The notes: a model not told the origin generated them from the letters alone. 34,269 nt of DNA from Cytophagales bacterium (GCA_013298025.1 JAAFJE010000036.1:1-34269); one strand, 5' to 3'. Positions 1 to 8,123 are shown, numbered from the stretch's first letter. Numbers and translations are program-made.

Positions 1-111
1 TCTCAAGAAAGACTCCCATATTATTTGGGTTTCTTTGAGTATTTACACAATATTAGAAAACGTGGTCAGGTCGCTCTATCTGCTTTAGTTGGGCTTTTGA
101 TAGCAACTTGA
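1..111 (+). CDS. possible C-terminal tail of an unidentified gene (cut by window edge)
   Basis: Frame 1 is open from the first base to a TGA at 109-111, giving 36 residues that end in a hydrophobic stretch (ALSALVGLLIAT). It converges on the bestrophin gene, so a gene tail is plausible here. The fragment is too short to assign to a family, and chance openness over 108 bases is quite possible. I see no terminator after it. Confidence 0.22.
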   Translation, partial: SQERLPYYLGFFEYLHNIRKRGQVALSALVGLLIAT

Positions 112-184
112 AATCATAATTGAGCCAAGATAAATTTACCCATTAAGTGTTTTTGAGTCATGGCAATGTGTTGCTTTAAGCGTA

Positions 185-1051
185 CTATACCTCTAAAATT
201 TCTCCCACGTGTTTTTGTATATTTTTACACAGTTGCAAAAGTGGCAAATCGTTGGCATCGTTTCCGAATGGGTTTTCTATTTCTTCGGCAATGAGTTCTA
301 AGCTTGCCAATACATAAAATACAAAAATAACGACAGGAATCACGATATAGCCTAGGGTAAACACGTAGCCAAAGGGCAAGGTCATGACATAAAAGAAGAT
401 AAATTTTTTCAGAAAAACGGTATAAGAAAAAGGAATAGGCGTGTTTTTGATTCGTTCGCAAGCACCGCAACTATCGGTAAATGCACGGATTTCTTCATTG
501 ATGAAAAGAAGCTGTTGTTCGTTGATTATTTTTTGTTGCAAAAGCTCGTTCAGTTCCAGCATGATGAGTTTAGCAATATAATTAGGTTTGTGGTATTTTG
601 CTTCAATTTTATGAGCCGATACAAAATGTTCACTGTCGTTTTGATGGCCTCTCAAATGCCTTTTTAAAGCAAAAACATATTCTACGATGAGCCTATACAG
701 CTTCTTTTTATGAGCCATATCAGGTACAAAAGCGTTGATTTTTAAGGCAAAATTACGAGAAGCATTGGTCAAATTTCCCCAAATTCTACGCCCTTCCCAC
801 CAACGGTCATAAGCAGTATTTGTCCTGAAAACTAGCAACATAGAGATAACAAAACCCAACATTCCGTGCATTACAGGAATATTTTTTACATGGCTATTTT
901 CGTTGAGTTGAAAAATTTCTACTTCTAAATAAGCAATCAAACCAGCGTAAAAACCAATGGCAAGCAACATCGGAAAAAGTTTACGAAACGTATCGGCTTT
1001 GTGTAGGCGAAAAATGAAAGTGAACCAATCTTTTGGGTTATAATTAATCAT
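185..1051 (-). CDS. bestrophin-family (UPF0187) membrane channel protein
   Basis: A 288-residue protein of the bacterial bestrophin family, pentameric anion or cation channels of the inner membrane. Hydrophobic segments lie near residues 27-45 and 60-76. The second is followed by the family signature around RTNTAYDRWWEGRRIWG (76-92). Two more hydrophobic segments lie in the C-terminal half, followed by the conserved acidic stretch LELIAEEIENPFG and then DANDLPL. The reading frame extends 21 codons upstream, but MINYNPKDWF at 1051 is the usual family N-terminus, so I chose it. The gene stands alone with no clear operon partner. Which ion is conducted cannot be read from the sequence. Confidence 0.9.
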   Translation of the reverse strand: MINYNPKDWFTFIFRLHKADTFRKLFPMLLAIGFYAGLIAYLEVEIFQLNENSHVKNIPVMHGMLGFVISMLLVFRTNTAYDRWWEGRRIWGNLTNASRNFALKINAFVPDMAHKKKLYRLIVEYVFALKRHLRGHQNDSEHFVSAHKIEAKYHKPNYIAKLIMLELNELLQQKIINEQQLLFINEEIRAFTDSCGACERIKNTPIPFSYTVFLKKFIFFYVMTLPFGYVFTLGYIVIPVVIFVFYVLASLELIAEEIENPFGNDANDLPLLQLCKNIQKHVGEILEV

Positions 1052-1212
1052 GTTTAGGGTAAGTTTTGTTATTTTAAATGAACGAGGCTTGGCGATGTGG
1101 CGAGTTTTCAGCACAAAAGTTCAATAGAATTTCTACACTAGAACCTTTCATAAATGTTTCATAGAAGCAATTCTCCTGCCATATTGCCAAACCGATGCTG
1201 TGTGTAGTATTT

Positions 1213-1914
1213 TTATTCAAGTACATATTTTACATTTACTTGCACTTCAAACTTGACTTTTTGAAATTCTGTATAAATTGGTTCAGCCGCTCTCGAACCA
1301 TAAATACTTGACAATCCTCTAATTTGAAGTCCTGGAGCTTGTCCTTGCAAAGCGTTTGAAATTGTATTAATGTCAGATATATATAGAGCCTTGCCAATTT
1401 TTTGATTTAATGGTCTTGCAAGTTTTTCGGCAGTCAATTTTGATTTTTCCACAGCTTTTGATTTCAGCTCAAGAAATAATTCTTCTGCCTTTGAATATTC
1501 AGTTCGTTCAATCGTAACATTTGAAATTCCAACACTTTCTAATTCTGCTAATACTTTACTTGCTGTAACTGCATTTCTTACTAAAAGAGAATACATTTTG
1601 GATTTAATTACATTTTGTCCTTTTAAAAAATAGCTTTTGAAATTGCTAGAAAAGTCCAAAAGTGATAGGTCTTTTTCAGTTTCAATATTTATTTTTTTTA
1701 ATGTCTCTTCTAGTTGCTTTTCTTGGTCTTCTACTGATTTTTTATTTTTATTGTCTGCTTCATTTAAATTAATCGAAATATAAATTTTGTCAGGAACAAT
1801 AAGAGTGTCAACTTTTGCTGTAGTTTCAACAAATGGTTGGTCAATAAAATTCTTTTGAGCAAATGTCAAAGAAGTTACTGTAAGTAGAATAATTGTAAGA
1901 AGAATTTTGTTCAT
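1213..1914 (-). CDS. secreted SIMPL-domain (DUF541) protein with a SusC-plug-like insert
   Basis: A 233-residue protein starting MNKILLTIILLTVTSLTFAQ, a signal peptide cleaved near residue 20. The frame extends 35 codons upstream but without a signal peptide, so 1914 is the likely start. The body fits the SIMPL/DUF541 family: oscillating strand and helix segments, a long charged helix (about 60-80) and the helical SKAVEKSKLTAEKLA stretch before the C-terminal strands. SIMPL proteins are periplasmic or envelope proteins of poorly defined role. Residues 187-214 (NALQGQAPGLQIRG, then SSIYGSRAAEPIY) resemble the plug-domain motif of SusC/RagA TonB-dependent receptors, which is unexpected here. 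The gene has its own candidate promoter and lies just after the terminator of the sugar operon. Confidence 0.85.
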   Translation of the reverse strand: MNKILLTIILLTVTSLTFAQKNFIDQPFVETTAKVDTLIVPDKIYISINLNEADNKNKKSVEDQEKQLEETLKKINIETEKDLSLLDFSSNFKSYFLKGQNVIKSKMYSLLVRNAVTASKVLAELESVGISNVTIERTEYSKAEELFLELKSKAVEKSKLTAEKLARPLNQKIGKALYISDINTISNALQGQAPGLQIRGLSSIYGSRAAEPIYTEFQKVKFEVQVNVKYVLE

Positions 1915-1941
1915 ATTTATCGGTCTTAATATTACGCACAA

Positions 1942-1949
1942 CAAATATA
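1942..1949 (-). promoter_or_regulatory. candidate -7 box (TATATTTG) of the SIMPL gene
   Basis: On the minus strand the sequence TATATTTG matches the Bacteroidota -7 consensus TAnnTTTG and lies about 28 bases before the chosen ATG. No convincing TTTG -33 box is visible at the usual distance. Confidence 0.4.
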
Positions 1950-1984
1950 CAAAACCTCTTGAATGCAGGTGGAAGAAAGGGCAT

Positions 1985-2029
1985 AAAAAAATGTCCGCTA
2001 ATTGATGGTATTTCAGCAATTAGCGGACA
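1985..2029 (-). terminator. intrinsic terminator of the sugar catabolic operon
   Basis: TGTCCGCTAATTG (1992-2004) and CAATTAGCGGACA (2017-2029) form a perfect 13-bp stem with a 12-base loop. On the minus strand the stem is followed by a run of T. It lies just after the stop codon of the last operon gene. Confidence 0.88.
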
Positions 2030-2053
2030 ACGATAAAGATAACCGTAGAAAAT

Positions 2054-2836
2054 TTACAACAAAGCTCTATCTAAATGCACATAACCGCCATCGACATGAA
2101 TCAACTGGCCTGTGGTATGGCTCGATTTTTTAGAAAGTAAAAATGCTACCATGCTGGCAATTTCTTCTGAGGTTGTCATGCGTTTTTCAAAAGGAATTTT
2201 TTCGGTAATCTTAGCCAAGGTTTCTTCTGGATTAGGCAATGTTTTGATCCATCGGTCATACAAAGGCGTATAGCATTCGGCTACAATCACCGCATTGACA
2301 CGGATGCCATAAGGCAGTAATTCAACGGCCCATTCTCGTGTGAGGGCATTGCGGCCACCATTGGCTGCGGCATAAGCCGAAGTGCCTCCTTGTCCTGTTT
2401 CGGCCGTTTTAGAACCAATGTTTACAATACTTCCTTTAGACGCTTTGAGGTAAGGCAAGGCATGATGAGCCATCAAATAGTAATGAATGAGGTTGCTGTG
2501 CAACGATTGTACAAAACGCTCGTAATTGCCACTTTCTAAGCCAACGCCATCATTTACACCAGCGTTGTTGACAAGCCCATCGATGCGACCGAATGTTGTG
2601 CCGATTGCTTCAATTACTTGTGCACAGGCTTCGGGCTGTGTCAGTTCTGCTACAAACGACCATGCTTGACCACCTGCTGCCTGAATTTTTTCAATCGCTT
2701 TCTGGTTGTCGGCTTCGTTTCGTCCTACAATGGCTACATAAGCGCCTTCGAGTGCCAAGGCTGATGAAATGCCCTCGCCTATGCCTTTTGCACCACCCGT
2801 TACGATGATGACTTTTTCTTTTAAACCTAAGTTCAT
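2054..2836 (-). CDS. SDR oxidoreductase, L-fucose-dehydrogenase-like, last gene of sugar operon
   Basis: A 260-residue short-chain dehydrogenase. The NAD(P)-binding TGGAKGIG is at 13-20, NNAG at 90-93, the active-site Ser at 142 and Tyr at 155. The C-terminal GGYVHLDRAL is like that of L-fucose dehydrogenases of the SDR superfamily. The expected role is oxidation of the free sugar (L-fucose or a relative) to its lactone, the first step of the non-phosphorylative pathway. The YxxxK lysine is replaced: the sequence reads YAAAN, with Asn159 encoded by AAT at 2360-2362. Either the enzyme has a rewired active site or it is not a classical dehydrogenase. It lies 86 bases after the lactonase gene on the same strand and before a strong terminator. 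The family call is sure; the substrate is inferred. Confidence 0.88.
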   Translation of the reverse strand: MNLGLKEKVIIVTGGAKGIGEGISSALALEGAYVAIVGRNEADNQKAIEKIQAAGGQAWSFVAELTQPEACAQVIEAIGTTFGRIDGLVNNAGVNDGVGLESGNYERFVQSLHSNLIHYYLMAHHALPYLKASKGSIVNIGSKTAETGQGGTSAYAAANGGRNALTREWAVELLPYGIRVNAVIVAECYTPLYDRWIKTLPNPEETLAKITEKIPFEKRMTTSEEIASMVAFLLSKKSSHTTGQLIHVDGGYVHLDRALL

Positions 2837-2922
2837 GAATTTCTTTATTTTAAAATAAGCAAACAGTCAATGTGACATAAGCGTAAGGGATTGATTTGCA
2901 GGGTTTAGTGTAAAACCTGCTT

Positions 2923-3753
2923 CTAACTCAGCTTATAAAACTTCGCTGCATTGTCGCCAAAAATACGTTTCTGTTCGAGTTTAGAAAATGCACCGAAATA
3001 CGAGCTTACCAAGTCGAGCATGGCATCGTATTGAGCGGCAACCAAGCAAACGGGCCAATCTGAACCAAACATGAGGCGTTCTACGCCAAAAGCCTTTACA
3101 ACGGTATCGAGATACACCGTAAAGTCGCTTGGCTTCCAATGCTGCCAGTCGGCTTCTGTCACCATGCCCGAAATTTTACAATACACATTTTCGTGCAAAG
3201 CCAATTTTTGAATAGCTATTTTCCATTCGTCGAGTTCGCCATTTTTGATGTCGGGCTTGGCAATGTGGTCGAGCACAAAAGGCTGGTCTGGAAACAGTTT
3301 TACAAAACGAATCGCTTGTTCGAGTTGGTGATGATAAATCAGAATATCATACGTAAAATTGTACGCCTCTAGTGCTGCTATGCCAGCCCTGAATTTGGGT
3401 TTAAGCATAAATTCGGGGTCACTTTCACCCTGAACAACGTGCCGGAAGCCTTTGAGCGTCGGAAATGCTGAGAAATAATCAAGGCGTTCGTCGATAGTAT
3501 CGCTCATCAAATCGACCCATCCGACTACCCCTTTGATAAAAGCGTTTTCTTTTGCCAAGGCAAGCAAAAAATTGGTTTCTTCTTCCGACTGGCTCGCTTG
3601 TACAGCCACACAGCCATCGAATTGATGTTTTTGTAAAATAGGGGCTAAATCGGCAGGCAGAAAGTCACGTTGAATGCCCTTCATGTCGTCGTTAATCCAA
3701 GCATCTCGAACGGGGTCGTATTGCCAAAAATGCTGATGCGAATCTATTCTCAT
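2923..3753 (-). CDS. amidohydrolase-family sugar lactonase (L-fucono-1,5-lactonase-like, COG3618)
   Basis: A 276-residue TIM-barrel amidohydrolase of the COG3618 type. It begins MRIDSHQHFW with the metal-site HxH at residues 6-8. It ends with the family's LMFGSDWPVCL strand, whose Asp is the catalytic acid/base. Members hydrolyse sugar lactones such as L-fuconolactone, or 2-pyrone-type lactones. In this operon the natural job is opening the lactone made by the SDR encoded downstream. The start lies 12 bases after the stop of the FAH-family gene, so the two are co-transcribed. Full length, no defects seen. Substrate is inferred from context. Confidence 0.9.
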   Translation of the reverse strand: MRIDSHQHFWQYDPVRDAWINDDMKGIQRDFLPADLAPILQKHQFDGCVAVQASQSEEETNFLLALAKENAFIKGVVGWVDLMSDTIDERLDYFSAFPTLKGFRHVVQGESDPEFMLKPKFRAGIAALEAYNFTYDILIYHHQLEQAIRFVKLFPDQPFVLDHIAKPDIKNGELDEWKIAIQKLALHENVYCKISGMVTEADWQHWKPSDFTVYLDTVVKAFGVERLMFGSDWPVCLVAAQYDAMLDLVSSYFGAFSKLEQKRIFGDNAAKFYKLS

Positions 3754-3765
3754 ACGCTTTCGTAA

Positions 3766-4617
3766 TTATCTTTCCCAATTTTTAGCTACTTGCGACGAAG
3801 TGCCTAGTTGGTCGATGCCCAATTCAACTACATCGCCAGCTTTGAGGTAAATAGGAGGATTGAAGCCCAAACCTACGCCATGCGGTGTACCTGTTGAGAT
3901 AATATCGCCTGGCAAAAGCGTCATAAATTGGCTCAAATACGATACCAAAGTTGGAATTTTAAAAATCAATTGGTTGGTATTGCTTGTTTGGAACTGCTTG
4001 CCGTTTACTTTGAGCCACATACCCAAATTGTTTACGTCGCCAATTTCGTCTTGCGTTGCCAAGAAAGGCCCAATAGGAGCGAAGCTATCGCAGCCTTTGC
4101 CTTTACTCCAGTTGCCACCTCTTTCTAATTGGTATTCTCTTTCCGACACATCGTTGTGCAAGCAATAGCCCGCTACGTAGTCTAAGGCTTCTGCTTCTTC
4201 TACGTATTGTGCTTTTTTGCCAATCACAAAAGCCAATTCAACTTCCCAGTCGGTTTTGGTTGAATTTCTTGGAATAATAATAGGGTCGTTTGGTCCCGAC
4301 AAAGCCGTAGAAGCTTTGAAGAAAATAACAGGCTCGGTTGGTACAGCAGCACCTGTTTCACGGGCATGGTCGGCAAAGTTGAGCCCAATACATACAATTT
4401 TAGAAGGGCGTGCCACACATGAACCCAAACGCTCGCTATCGGCTACGACAGGCAAACTTGGCTTGGTAGCCAATAAGGCTTCGAGTTGAGCCAAACCATC
4501 GTTTGCAAAAAATGCTTCATTAAAATCTTGAAAATAGGCCGATACATCATAACGAACGTCGTCGATAAGAACGCCTGGCTTTTCTTGTCCTACTGCTCCA
4601 AAACGAATTAATTTCAT
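3766..4617 (-). CDS. FAH-family hydrolase (2,4-diketo-3-deoxy-L-fuconate hydrolase-like)
   Basis: A 283-residue protein with a fumarylacetoacetate-hydrolase fold. The core begins at KIVCIGLNFADHA (73-85). Metal ligands are predicted as Glu125 and Glu127 (DWEVELAFVIG) and Asp156 (CLHNDVSER). The stretch GDIISTGTPHGVG is also typical. In non-phosphorylative fucose and rhamnose pathways this family cleaves the diketo-deoxy acid to pyruvate and a short hydroxy acid, which fits the adjacent lactonase and two SDR genes. It lies 27 bases after the SGNH hydrolase and 12 bases before the lactonase. The older annotation ureidoglycolate lyase is possible by similarity but does not fit the operon. Confidence 0.9.
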   Translation of the reverse strand: MKLIRFGAVGQEKPGVLIDDVRYDVSAYFQDFNEAFFANDGLAQLEALLATKPSLPVVADSERLGSCVARPSKIVCIGLNFADHARETGAAVPTEPVIFFKASTALSGPNDPIIIPRNSTKTDWEVELAFVIGKKAQYVEEAEALDYVAGYCLHNDVSEREYQLERGGNWSKGKGCDSFAPIGPFLATQDEIGDVNNLGMWLKVNGKQFQTSNTNQLIFKIPTLVSYLSQFMTLLPGDIISTGTPHGVGLGFNPPIYLKAGDVVELGIDQLGTSSQVAKNWER

Positions 4618-4644
4618 ATAAGTTGAATAATAAATAGTTTGATA

Positions 4645-5310
4645 TTATTGTAATAATGCTGCCAGCATTTGGTCGGCTACCAACTGGTTTCCTACATCGT
4701 TGAGATGCACACGGTCGGTAGTCAAAATTCCCGATTCTTTGTTATCAGGGTTATGGTCTTTGTTGTACGCTAGAAATGCTTTTCTAAGGTCAACAAGTTT
4801 TACATTGTTTTTAGCTGCAATTTTGCGAATGATATTGGCGTAATGGTTCATGTCGCCATCTTGCGGATTGCTAAAGTCGGTGCGTTCGCCAATGACGGCA
4901 GGCGTGCATAAAATCACTTTTGCTCCGTTGGCTTGGATTTTATTGATAAGTGCTTGGTAAAATGCCTCAAATTTGTTGGCATCTGTACCCGTTCCCGACG
5001 TAGTTTTATGCCAAACGTCGTTTACACCTACATAAATAAACACCACATCAGGCTTTTTTTCTAAAACATCCGATTCCAAGCGTAAAAACAAATCATAAAC
5101 TTTATTGCCTCCAATGCCTGCACCAATCAGTTCGTAAGCATCTTTTTTGCCTTGTTTTTCTAAAGCTTCGCCTATGCGTACAATGTAGCCATTAGGCTTT
5201 ACCGCAGCTTGCGTAATAGAGTCGCCAAAGAAAATAACTTTGGTTGGTTTGTTTACCACAAAAGCAAAACTTACACAAAGAACAGCTAATAAAATGAACG
5301 TTTTTTTCAT
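4645..5310 (-). CDS. secreted SGNH/GDSL-family hydrolase (esterase)
   Basis: A 221-residue protein starting MKKTFILLAVLCVSFAFV, a signal peptide. A GTG three codons upstream is an alternative start. All SGNH blocks are visible: GDSITQ (block I, catalytic Ser), the Gly of block II in GAGIGGNKVYD, GVNDVW (block III, Asn) and DRVHLN (block V, Asp and His). Such enzymes in sugar operons usually remove acetyl or other ester groups from polysaccharides or sugars, here probably in the periplasm before uptake. That role is inferred. The gene lies 21 bases after the SDR and 27 bases before the FAH gene, clearly inside the operon. Confidence 0.88.
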   Translation of the reverse strand: MKKTFILLAVLCVSFAFVVNKPTKVIFFGDSITQAAVKPNGYIVRIGEALEKQGKKDAYELIGAGIGGNKVYDLFLRLESDVLEKKPDVVFIYVGVNDVWHKTTSGTGTDANKFEAFYQALINKIQANGAKVILCTPAVIGERTDFSNPQDGDMNHYANIIRKIAAKNNVKLVDLRKAFLAYNKDHNPDNKESGILTTDRVHLNDVGNQLVADQMLAALLQ

Positions 5311-5331
5311 AGTTGACACAAGTTTAAGGTT

Positions 5332-6096
5332 TTAGTTATTTAATCGAATAAAGCCCCCGTCAATTGGATAATCAGAACCTGTGATAAAGCCCGATTCGTC
5401 AGAGCAAAGGAACAAGGCCAATTGTGCCACTTCTTCGGGTTTTGCCATACGTCCGATAGGCTGAGTTGCCGATAATTTAGCAAACATTTCTTCTTCTTTG
5501 CCGGGGTAATTTTTCGCAATAAAGCCATCAACAAAAGGCGTGTGTACCCTTGCTGGCGAAATACAGTTACAACGAATATTATCCTTGATATAGTCTTTGG
5601 CAATAGATAAAGTCATGGTCAATACCGCACCTTTCGACATAGAATAGGCAAAACGGTCGGGCAAACCGATAGACGAAGCAATAGAAGCCATGTTTAGAAT
5701 AACGCCACCGCCTTGTTGTTTCATCAACGGAATAGCGGAGAAAAGGCAGTTATAGACTCCTTTCACATTCACATTAAATACCCTGTCAAAATCAGTAGCT
5801 GCACATTTTTCTACATTTCCTACGTGGGCAATCCCAGCGTTGTTGACTAAAATATCAACCTTGCCAATGGCTTCAAAAGTAGCCAATACTTGCTCCTGTT
5901 GCGACACATCGCAGGCGTGTACCTGTGCTTGTCCGCCTGCTGCCGTAATCGTATCTAGTGTATCTTGTCCAGCGTTGGCCGATAATTCGACGATGTTGAC
6001 GAAAGCTCCTTGTTGAGCAAACAATACGGCAATTGCCTTGCCAATGCCACTGCCGCCGCCTGTAACAACGGCTGTTTTTCCTTGTAAATTAAACAT
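5332..6096 (-). CDS. SDR oxidoreductase (2-keto-3-deoxy-L-fuconate dehydrogenase-like)
   Basis: A 254-residue classical short-chain dehydrogenase. TGGGSGIG is at 12-19, NNAG at 85-88, Ser138, and the complete active site Tyr151/Lys155 (YSMSK). The C-terminal GSDYPIDGG is typical of the family. In the non-phosphorylative fucose route an SDR of this kind oxidises 2-keto-3-deoxy-fuconate to the 2,4-diketo acid, which the FAH-family enzyme then cleaves. Unlike the other SDR of the operon, this one keeps every catalytic residue. It lies 73 bases downstream of the dehydratase gene. The family is certain; the substrate is inferred from neighbours. Confidence 0.9.
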   Translation of the reverse strand: MFNLQGKTAVVTGGGSGIGKAIAVLFAQQGAFVNIVELSANAGQDTLDTITAAGGQAQVHACDVSQQEQVLATFEAIGKVDILVNNAGIAHVGNVEKCAATDFDRVFNVNVKGVYNCLFSAIPLMKQQGGGVILNMASIASSIGLPDRFAYSMSKGAVLTMTLSIAKDYIKDNIRCNCISPARVHTPFVDGFIAKNYPGKEEEMFAKLSATQPIGRMAKPEEVAQLALFLCSDESGFITGSDYPIDGGFIRLNN

Positions 6097-6169
6097 TAGG
6101 TAAATTTTTGGAATAAATTTTAAAGCCTTTCAATCCGAAAACAAACATCCGCAATCAAGAGGAGGCTTG

Positions 6170-7828
6170 CTATAAACTCACGCCTCTTCTCCAGAACATA
6201 AAATCGTCTTGTCCCAATTGCATGGCTTTGGTTTGGTATTCGCCAGAAGCTAATCCGATGATGTATTCTAAAACCTCTTCGCCTACTTCTTCTACTGATT
6301 TTTCTCCTTCGATTATTGCTCCGCAGTCAATATCAATGATTTCTGGCAGTTTTTTAGCCAGTATTGTATTGGTAGCGAGTTTTACCATCGGACAAATGGC
6401 GTTGCCTGTGGGCGTGCCAAGTCCTGTCGTAAATAATTGAATGGTAGCACCAGCACCAGCCATGCCTGTCGTAGCGAGTACATCATTGCCGGGCGTACAC
6501 ACCAAGTTGAGTCCTTGTTGGGTTGCGTATTGCCCATATCCCAAGGCATCTACCACGGGCGAAGTACCTGCTTTTTTGGCGGCTCCTGCCGACTTAATAG
6601 CATCGGTAATCAAGCCATCTTTGATATTGCCCGGCGAAGGGTTCATGTCGAAACCTGCTCCAACGGCGGCGGCTCTGCGTGCGTATTCGGTCATTAGATA
6701 ACCAAATTTTTCGGCCACTTCTGGCGTAACCGAGCGGTTTTGTAATTCTTGCTCTACGCCACACAATTCTGGAAATTCGGCAATCATGACTTGAGCCCCT
6801 AAACCTACCAACAAATCGGCTGTATGACCGATGGCAGGATTGGCTGAAATGCCTGAAAAACCATCCGAACCTCCACATTTTACCCCTACTTTCAACTTAC
6901 TCAAAGGGGCTGGTTGGCGTGTATCATGGTTGATTTGGGCAATGCCAATGAACGTTTGACGAATAGCATCTGCGAGTAATTTCGATTCGCCAAAGCCTGT
7001 ATCTTGCTGTTGTTCAAATAAATAGAACGGTTTGTCGAAATTAGGTGAAATGGCGTTGATGGCATCTTGTAAGATTTTGGCTTGTGAGTGTTGGCATCCC
7101 AAACTAAGAACCGTAATACCGCCTACGTTTGGATTGACACAGTAGCCAGCCAATAAGCGACAAAGGTTTTCGGAATCATCTTTGTTTTCGCCACAGCCAC
7201 TTTCATGAGTTAAAAACTTGATGCCATCCACATTTTTGAAAATACGATTTTGACGATAATCAGCTTTTTGTTGTGTAAACGGAATGGTTGCTAGGTCGTC
7301 TAAAGAAGCACCCGTTTGGTAGGCCGATAGCAAGTTTTGTACTTGGTCTTGGTAAATATCGGGTTGTGCATAGCCCAATGCTTTCAAAAAGGCTTGCTTC
7401 ATAACATTGATATTGCGGTTTTCGCAAAATACCAAAGGTATCACCAACCAGTAATTTTGTGTACCCACTTGTCCATCAGAACGGTGATAGCCCATAAAGC
7501 TACGATTGGCCCATTTCGATACATCTGGGGCTGTCCAAGTATAATCTTTGAGCTTTCCTTGAAACGGCTCAGAAGCGTGTTTGAGATTGAAGGTATGAAT
7601 CAAACCGCCTGCTGGAATGTCCTGTTGGGCTTTTCCTACCAACACACCGTACATGGTAATAGGCTCTCCTTGTGGCACGTGGTGGATAGTAAATTTATGT
7701 TTGGCAGGAATGTTGTCCTGCAATACGATGGTTTGTCCTTCAAACACCACACTTGTACCTTTGGAAAGGTCGGTGAGTGCTACCAACACGTTGTCGGTTG
7801 GATTGATTTGCAAAAAAGTTCTTTTCAC
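6170..7828 (-). CDS. UxaA-family sugar-acid dehydratase (altronate/fuconate dehydratase-like), first gene of operon
   Basis: A protein of about 552 residues covering both UxaA parts. The N-terminal SAF-like domain is about residues 1-90, with INPTDNVLVALTDL. The catalytic part begins at GYHRSDGQVGTQN, followed by HESGCGENKDD and, later, KCGGSDGFSG; conserved Cys and acidic residues probably hold the metal. It should dehydrate a sugar acid to its 2-keto-3-deoxy form. In most described fucose routes an enolase-family dehydratase does this, so a UxaA-type enzyme is the alternative here. No ATG fits the N-terminus: the choices are GTG at 7828 (chosen, giving VKRTFLQI) or TTG at 7837; a TAG lies five codons before the TTG. 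Dehydratase function is likely; the exact substrate is inferred. Confidence 0.87.
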   Translation of the reverse strand: MKRTFLQINPTDNVLVALTDLSKGTSVVFEGQTIVLQDNIPAKHKFTIHHVPQGEPITMYGVLVGKAQQDIPAGGLIHTFNLKHASEPFQGKLKDYTWTAPDVSKWANRSFMGYHRSDGQVGTQNYWLVIPLVFCENRNINVMKQAFLKALGYAQPDIYQDQVQNLLSAYQTGASLDDLATIPFTQQKADYRQNRIFKNVDGIKFLTHESGCGENKDDSENLCRLLAGYCVNPNVGGITVLSLGCQHSQAKILQDAINAISPNFDKPFYLFEQQQDTGFGESKLLADAIRQTFIGIAQINHDTRQPAPLSKLKVGVKCGGSDGFSGISANPAIGHTADLLVGLGAQVMIAEFPELCGVEQELQNRSVTPEVAEKFGYLMTEYARRAAAVGAGFDMNPSPGNIKDGLITDAIKSAGAAKKAGTSPVVDALGYGQYATQQGLNLVCTPGNDVLATTGMAGAGATIQLFTTGLGTPTGNAICPMVKLATNTILAKKLPEIIDIDCGAIIEGEKSVEEVGEEVLEYIIGLASGEYQTKAMQLGQDDFMFWRRGVSL

Positions 7829-7990
7829 GGATTTCAAAAACGAAAGTATCTAAGTTGGGAGCTTCAAACAATTGCCGAAAAGTTGGTATGCAACAGCAAT
7901 GGTTTCCATTTGATAAGTGATACATCTCGAAATTATACTCTATGCGATGAAAGATTTTTTGCCCAAGCAAAAGGAGAAAAAGATACATAA

Positions 7991-8005
7991 TAGTACGGTG
8001 TACTA
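7991..8005. promoter_or_regulatory. perfect inverted repeat upstream of the sugar operon (candidate operator)
   Basis: TAGTAC-GGT-GTACTA is a perfect 6-3-6 inverted repeat about 165 bases before the dehydratase start, in a spacer without genes. Its size suits a dimeric repressor, but no regulator gene is in the window. Confidence 0.35.
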
Positions 8006-8056
8006 CAATGTAAAATACTGGAAATTGAAGGGAAATGCTAGGAATAATTGAATAGA

Positions 8057-8123
8057 AAAGCATGAAAGCTTAGTAGTCCGTACGGGAATCGAACCCGTGT
8101 TTCATCCGTGAAAGGGACGTGTC
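8057..8123 (-). repeat. left copy of 67-base direct repeat (3' half of tRNA-Glu plus downstream bases)
   Basis: These 67 bases match 10727-10793 with a single difference (8072 against 10742). The match covers the anticodon-to-3' half of tRNA-Glu and 17 bases beyond the tRNA. It ends abruptly inside the D-arm. The copies lie in the same orientation about 2.7 kb apart, the arrangement expected for attachment-site duplication or recombination between tRNA copies. Confidence 0.7.

Noticed and set aside
7337-7990. Long plus-strand open frame of 217 codons opposite the uxaA-like gene
   Set aside because: Most of it is antisense to a well-conserved enzyme gene and its translation has no domain-like composition; it is a shadow frame.
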